Part shown: one piece after another, positions 1 through 5,833 of the stretch | Numbering within the stretch: the stretch's first letter is position 1 | Layout: every line of letters starts with the position of its first letter | DNA from: an uncultured Collinsella sp. | GTDB taxonomy: Bacteria > Actinomycetota > Coriobacteriia > Coriobacteriales > Coriobacteriaceae | Direction: 5' to 3' | Length of the DNA: 7,088 nt | NCBI GenBank assembly: GCA_900765185.1 | Contig: CAAFQT010000224.1 | Location: forward strand, 1 to 7,088 | Position numbers and translations under genes: made by a program | The notes under the pieces: model-generated | What the model was told of the DNA's origin: nothing | The model's input: only the letters and a program-made list of their open reading frames with translations | The model's database searches: none

Positions 1-145
1 GAGCTTCTCTGACATTTCCGCCCATTACCACGTGGAGGTCCCCGTCACGGAGATCGCCTACGCATACGACTACATCAATTCCCGGCATACCCCGCGCAGG
101 CAGGCCACGCTGAACGATGGGCCCGCGGCCCAGCAGGACGAGTGA
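1..145 (+). CDS. PRD-domain PTS-linked transcriptional regulator, C-terminal end only (partial)
   Basis: The reading frame starting at base 2 is open from the left edge to a TGA at 143-145, giving 47 residues. The visible part contains HYHVEVPVTEIAYAYDYI, which resembles the end of a PRD (PTS regulation domain), where a pattern of the type 'hxVxIPxxEIAYI' closes the last helix of LevR/ManR- and BglG-type regulators. In those families the PTS phosphorylates PRD histidines to control expression of a sugar PTS operon. A short polar tail (RHTPRRQATLNDG...) follows. The next start codon, 36 bp downstream, opens a PTS IIB gene, which fits a regulator sitting in front of its own PTS operon. The N-terminal output domain lies outside the window, so a LevR-type activator cannot be told from an antiterminator. 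The family call is moderately sure. Confidence 0.55.
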   Translation, partial: SFSDISAHYHVEVPVTEIAYAYDYINSRHTPRRQATLNDGPAAQQDE

Positions 146-181
146 CGCGCCTCGCAAGCAAAGGAAGGAAGCCAACATCAC

Positions 182-304
182 ATGAGCATCATCGCCGCAT
201 GTATCGACAACCGCCTGCTACACGGCATAGTGGCAACCCAGCGGATACTGGAGCGAACGGCGAGCCGCTCGTCGGCCGGGAAGCAGTCAAAGGTGGCAAA
301 GTAG
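182..304 (+). pseudogene. Truncated PTS mannose/fructose/sorbose-family EIIB, first 20 codons
   Basis: ATG at 182 opens a frame whose first 20 residues include IDNRLLHGIVATQ. This is the hallmark N-terminus of mannose-family EIIB proteins (consensus RIDxRLIHGQVAxxW), and it includes the active-site histidine at residue 14 that receives phosphate from EIIA and passes it to the incoming sugar. Family members are about 155-165 residues long. Here the similarity stops after codon 20 (base 241), exactly where the expected Trp codon (TGG) should follow, and the frame runs on as unrelated sequence to a TAG at 302-304. The unrelated part is antisense to the diaminopimelate decarboxylase fragment described next. 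A purine-rich AAGGAAGG lies about 12 nt upstream, so the stub may still be translated, but a 40-residue product without the Rossmann-like core could not work. It is a genuine gene start cut by a rearrangement. Confidence 0.75.
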
Positions 305-546
305 TCGCGCGGCTCCTCGGCGCAGCGGATGAGCTGGCCCGACCCGTCCGGACGCATCAGCACCTCGGCACGCTTGAGCTGGCCGTTGTAGTTGTAGCCC
401 ACCGAGAACCCGTGCGCGCCCGCATCGTGGATGACGAGCAAGTCGCCCTCCTCCACTTCGGGCGGGCGCCGGTCGATAGCGAGCTTGTCGTTGTTCTCGC
501 ACAGCGACCCCACCACGCCGTAGGTGTGCTCGGCAGCACCGCTATG
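241..546 (-). pseudogene. Diaminopimelate decarboxylase (LysA-type), C-terminal fragment
   Basis: On the - strand an open frame encodes a clear C-terminal piece of a PLP-dependent diaminopimelate decarboxylase (fold III), the last enzyme of lysine synthesis. Recognisable stretches are AEHTYGVVGSLCENNDK, with the GSLCE(N)ND motif whose Cys and Glu contact substrate, then GDLLVIHDAGAHGFSVGYNYNG, the Gly/Tyr-rich strand and loop that help hold PLP at the dimer interface, and finally EEPRDYFATFDC. Only about 100 of the usual ~420 residues remain. The N-terminal TIM barrel with the PLP lysine is absent. Similarity begins near base 540 (upstream in this frame: PHSGA, unrelated) and ends at about 245-241, where the sequence becomes the antisense of the PTS IIB stub. 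There are no stops or frameshifts inside, so the break looks recent. It has no plausible start of its own and is treated as a remnant. Confidence 0.8.
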
Positions 547-641
547 CGGAACGCCCCGCGATCTCGACCGAGAGCACGTCGGAGAACGGGATGTCTAATT
601 GCTGGGGCCTGTCAGCTTGGGGCCTGCCGCCGCGGGTGTAG

Positions 642-821
642 CCGGACTGCATGCGTTCGGCGCTGCTAGGCACGATGTCGGGCATCGCCGCGGGCAAGAC
701 GGCGGGTCTCACCGTGTTCGCCAAGCGCGAGGAGCGTTTTGGTTTTTCGCAAGCAAATGCGGACGAAATCATCGACCAGATTCCCGATCTGCTCAAACAT
801 GCAGGGCCCCTATGTGTTTAA
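642..821 (+). pseudogene. HAD-superfamily phosphatase (beta-phosphoglucomutase-like), C-terminal fragment
   Basis: The frame running through ATG 651 to TAA 819-821 encodes LLGTMSGIAAGKTAGLTVFA, then KREERFGFSQANADEIIDQI. This resembles the end of HAD-IA phosphatases: the 'S-x-x-G-(I/V)-x-A-G-x-x-A-G-(M/L)-x-V' segment after motif IV, followed by the 'aDxxIdxxxeLL' tail. These enzymes use an N-terminal DxDxT Asp nucleophile, which is missing here along with the cap domain. An in-frame TAG at 639-641 blocks extension upstream and there is no ribosome binding site before 651, so this is a 3' remnant. The stretch from 547 to 641, between it and the decarboxylase fragment, shows no gene I can identify. 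The family call is moderately sure; its substrate cannot be told. Confidence 0.6.
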
Positions 822-841
822 CCTCATTTTTCCGTGTGCGG

Positions 842-847
842 TAGAAT
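842..847 (+). promoter_or_regulatory. Possible -10 box of the gntR-family gene
   Basis: TAGAAT at 842-847 matches the -10 consensus at 5 of 6 positions and lies about 42 bp before the GTG start at 889. The -35 region is weak: TTTAAC at 817-822 gives a 19-bp spacer, and TAACCT at 819-824 gives 17 bp but matches poorly. The surrounding 809-850 is AT-richer than the flanking genes, as expected for a promoter. This is a tentative call. Confidence 0.3.
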
Positions 848-888
848 GGAGTAGTTGAGATCGCGAACGCCTTAAAGGGAGAGTTTTT

Positions 889-1623
889 GTGGATACGCAT
901 CTGGATGGGGGCTCTTCCGCCCCGCTGTATCAACAGGTGCTCGATTTGCTCAAGAGCGATATCGAACAGGGGACATATCCCGTTGACTCGCAGATTCCAA
1001 CGGAACTTGAGCTTTCTAAGATGTACGGCGTGGGAAGGGTCACGGTTCGTCGCGCAATAGAGGAGCTTGTGGGCGAGGGGTATCTCACCAAGCGGCAGGG
1101 GCGTGGTACGTTTGTGACCGCGACAAAGATAATTCGCAAGGTGCATCAGAAGGACGATGTTCAGAGTTTTACCCAAGCATGCGCTGAAAACGGCATGAAG
1201 GCGGGCGCTCGCGTCGTTGCCCGCAAGACCGTTGCCGCCGATCGCGACCTCGCTTCTTTCTTTGGCTTGGATGAAGGCTCTGACCTCATCTTGGTCTCAC
1301 GCGTGCGTACCGCAGACGGCGTGCCGGTCCTGTTCGAGAACAACTACTATCCTGTTGACGGATTCGAATTTCTCAAAGATATCGGTCTCTCCAATTGCTC
1401 GATATTCGAGGCCGTGGGGGAGCGTACGGGTAGGTATCCCTGTTCATCCGATCCCTGCAGGCTAGAGATCGCCCGTGCGGGAATTGATACCGCCCGCGAG
1501 CTCAAGGTCCCAGTAGGGGAGCCGCTATTCTTCATGAACGCGGGCTTTCTCGATTCCAACGGAGAGCGCTTCTGCTATGGCAGGCAGTACTACGTGGGTT
1601 CGCGCTACAGCTTCGATATCTAG
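889..1623 (+). CDS. GntR family (HutC/FrlR-like) transcriptional regulator with UTRA domain
   Basis: A 244-residue DNA-binding regulator, the usual length for the HutC subfamily. Residues 11-78 are the GntR winged helix: APLYQQVLDLLKSDIEQGTY, then IPTELELSKMYGVGRVTVRR (helix-turn-helix with recognition helix around VGRVTVRRAIEEL) and the wing GYLTKRQGRGTFV. Residues ~96-238 form a UTRA ligand-binding domain, with the typical central SRVRTADGVPVLFENNYYP and the closing GERFCYGRQYYVGSRYSFDI. UTRA domains bind small phosphorylated sugars or amino-acid-like effectors. In frl loci the homologous FrlR responds to a pathway intermediate, which is the likely case here. The GTG start at 889 is preceded by AAAGGGAG (874-881). 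The gene is codirectional with the catabolic genes and 198 bp upstream of the carrier gene; no clear terminator separates them. The paired repeats in that gap are its probable operators. Confidence 0.9.
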   Translation: MDTHLDGGSSAPLYQQVLDLLKSDIEQGTYPVDSQIPTELELSKMYGVGRVTVRRAIEELVGEGYLTKRQGRGTFVTATKIIRKVHQKDDVQSFTQACAENGMKAGARVVARKTVAADRDLASFFGLDEGSDLILVSRVRTADGVPVLFENNYYPVDGFEFLKDIGLSNCSIFEAVGERTGRYPCSSDPCRLEIARAGIDTARELKVPVGEPLFFMNAGFLDSNGERFCYGRQYYVGSRYSFDI

Positions 1624-1696
1624 CGGCTCTGTCTCGCGCAGCGCTGTTCTCGCCATCGCCGCAACAGGTCCGTTTAGCGCGTAAAAGTTACCACTT

Positions 1697-1717
1697 ATAG
1701 AACAACCTAATATGTTT
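1697..1717 (+). promoter_or_regulatory. Upstream copy of a 21-bp direct repeat, probable operator
   Basis: The 21 bp at 1697-1717 recur at 1747-1767 with only two differences (A/G at 1701/1751 and T/G at 1711/1761). The shared core is ACAACCTAA-K-ATGTTT. Within this copy AACA (1701-1704) and TGTT (1713-1716) form an 8-bp-spaced inverted repeat centred on TA, the sort of imperfect dyad a GntR dimer can bind. It ends one base before the -35 hexamer of the operon promoter. Binding by the neighbouring GntR/UTRA regulator is an inference from position. Confidence 0.65.
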
Positions 1718-1718
1718 C

Positions 1719-1747
1719 TTGACCGGCACCTTCATGCAGGTTATACA
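1719..1747 (+). promoter_or_regulatory. Sigma70-type promoter of the catabolic operon
   Basis: TTGACC at 1719-1724 (5 of 6 to the -35 consensus) is followed after exactly 17 bp by TATACA at 1742-1747 (-10; 4 of 6, with T at 1748). The predicted transcription start near 1754 falls inside the downstream repeat and would give a leader of about 68 nt before the carrier's ATG. The promoter lies between two copies of the probable operator, so regulation by the adjacent GntR protein is likely. Confidence 0.7.
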
Positions 1748-1767
1748 TAGGACAACCTAAGATGTTT
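1747..1767 (+). promoter_or_regulatory. Downstream copy of the 21-bp direct repeat, probable operator over the start site
   Basis: This is the second copy of the 21-bp repeat, matching 19 of 21 bases of the copy at 1697-1717 and in the same orientation, offset by exactly 50 bp. It overlaps the last base of the -10 box and covers the expected transcription start. A protein bound here would block open-complex formation, pointing to repression. One half-site base of the inner dyad (A in the upstream copy) is G here, so affinity may differ between the two sites. Confidence 0.65.
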
Positions 1768-1809
1768 GCTTATACGTGAGGGTTTTTTGGCAAGCATCGT
1801 TGCTCTGAC

Positions 1810-1815
1810 AGGAGG
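1810..1815 (+). promoter_or_regulatory. Ribosome binding site of the carrier gene
   Basis: AGGAGG at 1810-1815, part of AGGAGGTTAAGA, sits 6 nt before the ATG at 1822. It is a full-strength Shine-Dalgarno sequence and fixes the start of the carrier gene. Confidence 0.8.
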
Positions 1816-1821
1816 TTAAGA

Positions 1822-3285
1822 ATGTCGGATGCCAAACAGGAGAAGCCCAAGCGCAGATTCCATCTCCAGCTTCCCCATGTGTACACCATCGCGTTCATGC
1901 TGATTGTGTTCTTCGCGGTGCTCACATGGATCGTCCCATCGGGTCAGTTCGACCGTCAGACCATTCAGACGGCCGCGGGCGAGCGAGAAGTCGCCGTAGC
2001 CGGAACGTACCAAGAAGTCGACAAGGTCTACACCGATTCGGAGACGGGGGAGACCGTCGATCTGCGACAGGGCATCGATGCCGTCCTGCAGGCTCCCGCC
2101 AAGGGCATCCAGGCTGCGGCCGATGTCGTCGCGTTCGTCCTGCTGATCGGCGGATCGTTCGCCATCGTCACCAAGACCAACGCCCTAAACGCCGGTATGA
2201 GCCGCGTGATCAAGAAGTTGAAGAACAAGGACATCTTGATCATCCCCATCTCCATGGTCCTGCTCTCGATCTGCGGCACCACGTTCGGCATGTCCGAGGA
2301 GGCGCTGCCGTTCTACGCGATCTTCATCCCCATCATGCTGAGCATCGGGTATGACTCCATGACCGCATTCATCATCTGCTTCCTCGGCCCCAACCTTGGT
2401 TACTGCGCATCCACTATCGATCCTTTCAACGTGCTGATCGCCCAGGGCGTTATCGGCATCGAGGGAAATCCCCAGCTTTGGCTCCGCGCCATCCTGTGGG
2501 CCATCTTCACCGCCGCGGGCATTTTCTGGGCCATGCGCTACGCGCGCCGCGTCAAGCTCGATCCCAAGTCCTCCATCACCTATGAGGACGATAAGCAGAA
2601 GCGCATCGAGTTCTCTGTCACCGACGCCTCTATCGAAGAGGAGTTCACGCTTCGCCACGAGCTCGTCCTCATTGATTTCGCGGTCGGCATGGGCGTTATC
2701 GTGTGGGGCCTCGTTACCCAGGGCTGGTATATGGACGAGATCTCTATGGTGTTCCTGGCCATGGGCCTTCTTGCCGGCATACTCGGCGGCTTGGACGAGA
2801 AGACCATTGCGGAGGAGTTCGTCCGCGGAATCGCCGACTTCGCCTACGCAGCCTGCATCATCGGTATCGCCCGCGGCATCCTGGTCGTTGCAGAGGGCGG
2901 AATGATCATCGACTCTATTCTTAACTGGCTCGTCGGACTCCTTGCGGGCGCTCCGTCCTTCATCTATACCACCTTCATGTACATCGTCCTCGGCCTGCTT
3001 TCGCTGCTGGTTCCTTCCAGCTCCGGCCTCGCTGCACTCACCATGCCAGTCATGGGCCCGCTGACCGAGCTTATGGGTCTCAATCCCGAGGCTGCCGTCA
3101 CCGCTCTGCAGTTCGCGAACCAGACCATCAACACCATCAGCCCCGTTGCGGGCATGACCGTCGCGGGTCTCGCCGTAGCGAAGATCTCCTTCGGGCAATG
3201 GTGGAAGACCATCTGGAAGTTCTTTATCTTCATGGTCCTGTTCGGATTGGTCGCGACTACGATCTCCGGCCTACTGCCGATGTAG
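1822..3285 (+). CDS. YfcC/DcuC-superfamily membrane carrier, probable Amadori-compound importer
   Basis: A 487-residue integral membrane protein of the YfcC branch of the DcuC-like carriers, normal in length. After a charged cytoplasmic N-terminus (KQEKPKRRFHLQLPHVYT) a first membrane segment spans about 22-39 (IAFMLIVFFAVLTWIVPSG). A hydrophilic loop with the family-typical GQFDR follows. Further hydrophobic segments lie at about 103-118, 138-152, 162-176, 180-195, 222-237, 281-298, 305-323, 340-357, 366-390, 390-420 and 464-485. The VPSSSGLAALTMPVMGPL stretch (397-414) and NQTINTISPVAGM (433-445) are signature re-entrant-like segments of this superfamily. Such proteins use ion gradients to move carboxylates or peptide-like solutes. 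Here it heads the catabolic operon where E. coli has the APC permease FrlA. The Salmonella fructose-asparagine locus also uses a DcuC-type carrier (FraA), which supports a glycated amino acid as cargo. The exact substrate is not readable from sequence. Confidence 0.85.
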   Translation: MSDAKQEKPKRRFHLQLPHVYTIAFMLIVFFAVLTWIVPSGQFDRQTIQTAAGEREVAVAGTYQEVDKVYTDSETGETVDLRQGIDAVLQAPAKGIQAAADVVAFVLLIGGSFAIVTKTNALNAGMSRVIKKLKNKDILIIPISMVLLSICGTTFGMSEEALPFYAIFIPIMLSIGYDSMTAFIICFLGPNLGYCASTIDPFNVLIAQGVIGIEGNPQLWLRAILWAIFTAAGIFWAMRYARRVKLDPKSSITYEDDKQKRIEFSVTDASIEEEFTLRHELVLIDFAVGMGVIVWGLVTQGWYMDEISMVFLAMGLLAGILGGLDEKTIAEEFVRGIADFAYAACIIGIARGILVVAEGGMIIDSILNWLVGLLAGAPSFIYTTFMYIVLGLLSLLVPSSSGLAALTMPVMGPLTELMGLNPEAAVTALQFANQTINTISPVAGMTVAGLAVAKISFGQWWKTIWKFFIFMVLFGLVATTISGLLPM

Positions 3286-3295
3286 GAGGTGCCCG

Positions 3296-4858
3296 GTGTT
3301 TGATCGTTCGCTAGTATTGCTGTCCCGCAGCATCTTTACCGGCCTTTCCGATGAACCGATCGACGGATATGTTTCGATTCGCGGTAATCGCATCGAATCC
3401 GTGGGCGCCTCTGATCGGGCTGCCGAATATACTGCGCATGCGGACGAGGTTCGCGACCTTGGCTCCAGAACCGTCATGACAGGCCTTGTCGACGTGCACA
3501 CGTTCTTTACCGGCTGGGTGCTCCGTCGCATCGGCGCCGATCTTATCGATGCGACCTCGGCAGATGATGTTTTCACCGCGATGTCGAATTGGAAGGAGGA
3601 GCGGCCCCAGGCCCCTATGGCGTTGGGCATGAACCTTCCGGAGACCCTTATGGGTGACGACTTGGTTGATATGTTGGACGAGAAGTTCTCATCCACGCCT
3701 GCCGTCGCCTTTACTGCCGGCGCGGAGACCTGCGTGCTCAACTCCGCCGCATCTGCGCGCTATGGTTTTACGCCCGAGGCTTGCTATGCCGAGATGATTT
3801 GGCACCTTATGCGCGATTATCTACCTCTTCAGGAAGTCCGCGATGCGTATGGCGACTACATGACCATGCTTAACTCCCGTGGCGTCACCGCCATCAAGGA
3901 GATGTGCTTTGACGATTATTACGGATTTGCGGACGAGATGTATCGCCGCGAGCAGGAAGGCGAACTTACGGTTAGGGTCGACATGATGAGCCAGCCCGTC
4001 GGGCATGGAGCCGACCTTGATTACGCCTGCTCGGCGCGCGACCGCTTCCAAGGAGACTTCGTCAGGTTCTCCGGCTTCAATCGCATGACCGATCGCGGCG
4101 TGTGGTGCGGCCTGGCCGAGATGATCGATCCCTACGAGGAGGGGGCCGATGCGGGTGCCGGCGGAAAGACCGTGGTCGAGGAGCCCGAATGGGACCTCAT
4201 CTCTCGCGAGCTGTCCGAGATCGATGCCCAGGGATTCCGCTACTCCCTGCATTGCCAGGGGGATGGGGCCGTTCGCAAGACGATCGACCTGTATGAGCGG
4301 CTACCGCGTGATGAGTCGGGAAGGCTCGCTCGCAGGCATTCGATTACGGACCTTGAGAACTCCGATCCAGCTGACCTGGCGCGCATGGGCGCCATCGGCG
4401 GTATCTGCGAGGTCTATCCCCAGATCCTTACTCTTGATAAGCGCGAGGATTGCCTTTCGACCATGCGTCGCCAGATAGGAGAGAAGAGGCTCTCCCGCAG
4501 CTGGAACCGTCGCGCCATGGTGGATGGCGGATGTGTGCTGTGCTGCGGAACCGATCTTCCCCTCCTTATCCCGCATCTAGGAGATTCGATCTACAGCGCC
4601 TGCGGAGGGTACTTCGCCGACGGTTTGGACGTCAACCCGCAGAATACCGTTAGCGTTGCCGAGCTGCTGCGGGCATGGACTGCCGGGGGTTCCTACGATC
4701 TGGTTCGCGAGAACGATTTCGGCACCCTCGAGGCGGGCAAGCTCGCGGACATCTGCGTTTTGGACCGCGATGTGTTTGCGGTGGACCCCAAAGATGCCAG
4801 AGACATCCAGGTCTCGCTCACGCTGAGCGATGGTCGGGTCGTGTACGAAGATTGCTAG
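3296..4858 (+). CDS. YtcJ-like amidohydrolase (amidohydrolase family 3) with altered metal-ligand motifs
   Basis: A 520-residue protein with the YtcJ/AepA-type layout: an N-terminal beta-sandwich strand set (about 1-58, with GYVSIRGNRIESVG), a TIM barrel, and a C-terminal return to the sandwich (TLEAGKLADICVLDRDVF, about 478-494). No signal peptide or membrane segment is seen, so it is cytoplasmic. Recognisable family motifs are GLVDVH (63-68), HCQGDGA (319-325) and CGTD (417-420), whose Asp is the usual catalytic/metal residue. However, the HxH pair reads H68-T-F70, and the usual R-H-x-I-E-H segment reads RHSITD (347-352), so the E-H pair is lost. Family members normally hydrolyse N-acyl or cyclic amides with one or two metals. 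The gene starts at GTG 3296, with AGGAGG (3284-3289) overlapping the carrier's stop codon, so the two are tightly coupled. Its job in the pathway is unknown: deamidation, deacylation or opening of a cyclised Amadori product are possibilities only. Confidence 0.75.
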   Translation: MFDRSLVLLSRSIFTGLSDEPIDGYVSIRGNRIESVGASDRAAEYTAHADEVRDLGSRTVMTGLVDVHTFFTGWVLRRIGADLIDATSADDVFTAMSNWKEERPQAPMALGMNLPETLMGDDLVDMLDEKFSSTPAVAFTAGAETCVLNSAASARYGFTPEACYAEMIWHLMRDYLPLQEVRDAYGDYMTMLNSRGVTAIKEMCFDDYYGFADEMYRREQEGELTVRVDMMSQPVGHGADLDYACSARDRFQGDFVRFSGFNRMTDRGVWCGLAEMIDPYEEGADAGAGGKTVVEEPEWDLISRELSEIDAQGFRYSLHCQGDGAVRKTIDLYERLPRDESGRLARRHSITDLENSDPADLARMGAIGGICEVYPQILTLDKREDCLSTMRRQIGEKRLSRSWNRRAMVDGGCVLCCGTDLPLLIPHLGDSIYSACGGYFADGLDVNPQNTVSVAELLRAWTAGGSYDLVRENDFGTLEAGKLADICVLDRDVFAVDPKDARDIQVSLTLSDGRVVYEDC

Positions 4859-4866
4859 GAGAGGAG

Positions 4867-5733
4867 ATGCCCAGCATGGATTTAAACGCTTCCGCGCCCC
4901 GCCTGCGTCGCGAGCAGGTCGCCGGCATGAACATTCACTACATCATGTGGTCGCTCGATTATTTCCTTGATGTTCAGCAGCGCCTTGGCTTCAAAACCAT
5001 CGAGCTTTGGGCGGCCGAGCCGCACGTGACGCTGGACCACACGGGGTATTTCGAGGCCGACAAGCTTCGCCGCAAGATCGAGTCCCGCGGACTCTCCGGG
5101 AGCTCCCTGTGCCCGGAGAACGTGGTGTATCCGTGGCAGTACGCTGCCAGAAAGCCCCTCCACGCGCAGCGGAGCCTCGCTTACTTCAAGCACGGCATCG
5201 AGCTCGCCGAGGTGCTCGGCGCCCCGTATATGTCCATCAACTCCGGTTGGGGCGATTGGGACGAGGACCGCGAGGAAGCTTGGAAGCGCTCTGCCGAGCA
5301 CTTGGCGATTCTTGCGGACTATGCCGGCGAGCACGGCGTGACCCTCTGCATGGAGAGCCTGAGGCCGGAAGAGAGCAACTTGGTGGTTACACTCGCGGAT
5401 GCCAGGCGCATGCTTGACCAAGTAGCCAACCCGCACCTTACTCCAATGGTGGACACTACTGCTATGGGAGTCGCCGGCGAGAGCCTTGAAGAGTGGTTTG
5501 CCGAGTTTGGCGATGGTGCCATAAGGAACATGCACTTCATTGATGGCGACCCATACGGCCATCTGGTTTGGGGCGATGGAAAGCACAGCATGGACGATTT
5601 CGTGCGTGTCCTCAACGCGCATGGGTTCGAGGGCTATCTTGGCCAGGAGATCACCGATGGAAGGTATTTCGATGATCCCGCAGCAGCGGACCGGCGCAAC
5701 ATGGACGCCTTCGAGAGGTATTTTGTCGACTAG
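4867..5733 (+). CDS. frlC: FrlC-like sugar (fructoselysine/psicoselysine-type) 3-epimerase, AP-endonuclease-2 fold
   Basis: A 288-residue TIM-barrel protein of the sugar-phosphate isomerase/epimerase family. Alignment by eye with E. coli FrlC is good at GFKTIELWAAEPH (41-53), CMESLRPEESNLVVT (161-175), PMVDTTAM (193-200) and IRNMHFIDGDPYGH (219-232). The expected metal ligands are all present: E163, D196, H223 and E261. FrlC interconverts fructoselysine and its C3 epimer psicoselysine so that both can enter the deglycase route. Compared with FrlC there is an extra N-terminal lead of about 15 residues. ATG 4867 is chosen because AGGAG (4857-4861, overlapping the previous stop) lies 5 nt before it. 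ATG 4876 (three codons later, 9 nt after GAGGAG 4861-4866) is an equally possible start. The 8-nt gap to the amidohydrolase gene shows it is part of the same transcript. The family is sure; substrate specificity is inferred from context. Confidence 0.8.
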   Translation: MPSMDLNASAPRLRREQVAGMNIHYIMWSLDYFLDVQQRLGFKTIELWAAEPHVTLDHTGYFEADKLRRKIESRGLSGSSLCPENVVYPWQYAARKPLHAQRSLAYFKHGIELAEVLGAPYMSINSGWGDWDEDREEAWKRSAEHLAILADYAGEHGVTLCMESLRPEESNLVVTLADARRMLDQVANPHLTPMVDTTAMGVAGESLEEWFAEFGDGAIRNMHFIDGDPYGHLVWGDGKHSMDDFVRVLNAHGFEGYLGQEITDGRYFDDPAAADRRNMDAFERYFVD

Positions 5734-5796
5734 CGCGTAGCTCCCATTCGCGTGGGGCAGTCAACACGCTTGACGAGAAGACTTGCAGTAAACGTT

Positions 5797-5812
5797 GGCG
5801 GATTCGTCCGCC
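5797..5812 (+). promoter_or_regulatory. Hairpin with TTCG loop upstream of the deglycase gene
   Basis: GGCGGA (5797-5802), TTCG (5803-5806) and TCCGCC (5807-5812) form a perfect 6-bp stem with a UUCG tetraloop. The closing pair is A-U rather than the extra-stable C-G. No U-tract follows, so it is not an intrinsic terminator. It ends 21 nt before the deglycase ATG and just before its Shine-Dalgarno sequence. A role as an mRNA stability or processing element within the operon is plausible but inferred. Confidence 0.5.
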
Positions 5813-5833
5813 GTATCGAAAGGAAGAATAACA

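Noticed and set aside
547..641. Possible further coding remnant between the decarboxylase and HAD fragments (- strand reading includes DIPFSDVLSVEIAGR).
   Set aside because: The peptide looks protein-like but I cannot assign it to LysA or any family, and it is in a different frame from the decarboxylase fragment.
142..669. A 175-codon + strand open frame across the left-flank remnants.
   Set aside because: It is antisense to the decarboxylase fragment over most of its length and shows no similarity of its own. Its Arg/Ala/Val-rich content reflects GC bias.
816..833. GTTTAACCTCATTTTT, resembling the AACCTAATATGTTT core of the operon repeats, in front of the regulator gene (possible autoregulatory site).
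   Set aside because: Only about 9 of 14 core bases match and the inner dyad is not kept; in AT-rich promoter DNA this is within chance.
1673..1700. A second possible promoter, TTTAGC-16 bp-TTATAG, upstream of the main one.
   Set aside because: Both hexamers are weak and the -10-like TTATAG overlaps the first operator repeat. The TTGACC-17-TATACA promoter explains the operon better.
2185..3198. A 337-codon - strand open frame inside the carrier gene.
   Set aside because: Its translation is a low-complexity mix of D/E/G/H/A, typical of the antisense of a hydrophobic membrane protein gene, with no family resemblance.
5770..5798. TTGACG in the epimerase-deglycase gap as an internal promoter.
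   Set aside because: No -10-like hexamer occurs at 16-18 bp; TAAACG at 13 bp is too close and poor.
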